Assembly: GCA_016712275.1 (NCBI GenBank)
Contig: JADJRI010000078.1
Coordinates: forward strand, 1-6,568
Source: Planctomycetota bacterium
GTDB lineage: Bacteria; Planctomycetota; Phycisphaerae; UBA1845; UTPLA1
Reading direction: 5' to 3'
DNA length: 6,568 nt
Part shown: positions 5,856 through 6,568 of the stretch, one piece after another
Position numbering within the stretch: position 1 is the stretch's first letter
Layout of the letters: every line of letters starts with the position of its first letter
Made by a program: the position numbers and the translations under genes
Notes under the pieces: model-generated
What the model was told of the DNA's origin: nothing
Databases searched by the model: none
What the model saw: only the letters and a program-made list of their open reading frames with translations

Positions 5856-6568
5856 CTAATTCTTCGGGCGCGGCGTCGCGGCATTTGTGTCCGGCGATGG
5901 CTTGCCATGGGCTCGGCGCTCATCAATCCACTTCAGACGGTTCTGCCATGCCTTGTCAGGGTCTCGATCAGATTGCATCCAGGGCCGGATGACCTTGTGG
6001 TTTTCCCAACCCTTGCGCACGGCTTCCACGCGCCAGTCGAGTTCGTAATTGCCTGTTCCTTCAAAAAGTTCGGTGACTTCAATTCCGGCCAAACTCACTT
6101 TCGTCGTCGCCAATCCCTTCGATTCTGACGAGCGCGGAGTCAACTGAACCGTCATGCCGGGCTCGTTCGCAAGATTTCGAAAGTGATCGGGCAATTGAAT
6201 GGTCGCGCGACCATTAATAAGCCGTGCAGTGCCGCGTACATACATGGCCGCCTCGGGTCCTTCGGGACAGCAATACCAAATATCTGTCGCCGGATCAGCA
6301 GGATTCGGAGCGCGGAAGTTCTTGTCATCCGCGAACATGACGCCGTTGCCGGTCTCGTGATCGCGATAGAACCCCGCCTCTATATCGCCGGTAATCTGAC
6401 TGATCAGATAAAATGCCGGCTGGCCCAGACCGTTCTCGCCCATCTGCCAGATCGGAGTGAGAGTTCCATTACCGATCTTGAAGTTGTCGTCCAGGTCACT
6501 TACCTGCATATGTATCCCTTCATTGAAACGAGCGTGCGAAACAAATTCGCCGCCGGATTCGTTGACGA
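5856..6568 (-). CDS. Gene A, C-terminal part (5' end beyond window)
   Basis: The frame is open to the right edge with no stop: 236 residues visible, beginning VNESGGEFVSHARFNEGIH. A Met at 6509 (MQVSDLDDNFK) has no clear ribosome binding site and lies mid-domain, so I treat the gene as continuing upstream, where a signal peptide and N-terminal module like those of B should be. PIWQMGENGLGQPAFYLISQ replaces the LIWKMGDYLT...MISP stretch of the paralogs, and the text then converges: GFYRDHETGNGVMFADDKNF, WYCCPEGPEAAMYVRGTA, GRATIQLPDHFRNLANEPGM, NYELDWRVEAVRKGWENHKV. It ends in a Pro-rich tail, AATPRPKN. It is the most divergent of the four visible C-terminal modules at its N-terminal edge (QITGDIEAG against PVTGDELAG). 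Function unknown, as for B. Confidence 0.88.
   Translation of the reverse strand, partial: VNESGGEFVSHARFNEGIHMQVSDLDDNFKIGNGTLTPIWQMGENGLGQPAFYLISQITGDIEAGFYRDHETGNGVMFADDKNFRAPNPADPATDIWYCCPEGPEAAMYVRGTARLINGRATIQLPDHFRNLANEPGMTVQLTPRSSESKGLATTKVSLAGIEVTELFEGTGNYELDWRVEAVRKGWENHKVIRPWMQSDRDPDKAWQNRLKWIDERRAHGKPSPDTNAATPRPKN

Noticed and set aside
4316..5926. Longer form of gene B starting at 5926
   Set aside because: The extra 35 residues are Arg-rich, overlap the end of gene A and would bury the signal peptide; the start at 5821 has a GGGGA site and matches the paralogs.
1..6568. Prophage tail-fibre cluster
   Set aside because: The GIGT motifs resemble those of phage fibres, but no other phage gene is present, every gene has a Sec signal peptide, and no chaperone-type (S74) C-terminus is visible.

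Overview
The window holds a single-strand (minus) tandem array of at least five paralogous genes for large secreted, fibre-like proteins. The reading order along the minus strand is A (right edge, 5' end missing), B, C, D, E (left edge, 3' end missing). Nothing on the plus strand looks real. No RNA gene, CRISPR array, transposase or integrase is visible. Each visible N-terminus (B, C, D, E) has a short signal peptide ending in Ala followed by an invariant QTPL. Next come an about 110-residue beta-rich module (FT[FY]QG.L..SG.P...ADFQF..), one or two GIGT-type motifs of the kind seen in tail-fibre and adhesin stalks, and a variable middle. A, B, C and E share an about 170-residue C-terminal module (motif WYCCPEGPEAAMYVRGTA). 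D has a different C-terminus.

The genome is fairly GC-rich, and the architecture of a Sec signal followed by an 'FTYQGRL...ADFQF.LFDA' domain and a GIGT stalk is one I associate with Planctomycetota and a few other environmental phyla. The assignment to Planctomycetota is an inference from remembered family resemblance, not from a search.

Region by region: 5856-6568 is the C-terminal half of gene A. 4316-5821 is gene B, intact, 501 aa. 2749-4302 is gene C, whose reading frame is broken by three separate one-base losses within about 110 bases; corrected, it would encode about 518 aa. 1565-2752 is gene D, intact, 395 aa, whose start overlaps the stop of C in an ATGA. 1327-1564 is a gap that seems to keep the last codons of a lost C-terminal module. 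1-1326 is gene E, broken by one apparent one-base loss near 366-368 and running off the left edge.

The spacings of 34, 13 and -3 bases between A/B, B/C and C/D, each with a usable ribosome binding site, suggest one transcript for A to D. E follows after 238 bases. The most interesting points are the modular, mosaic nature of the array (fixed ends, variable middles, one swapped C-terminus) and the cluster of one-base losses, mostly at homopolymers. Those losses are either assembly errors, pseudogene decay or switching sites. The role of these proteins (cell-surface fibres, adhesins or matrix proteins) is not established by the sequence.
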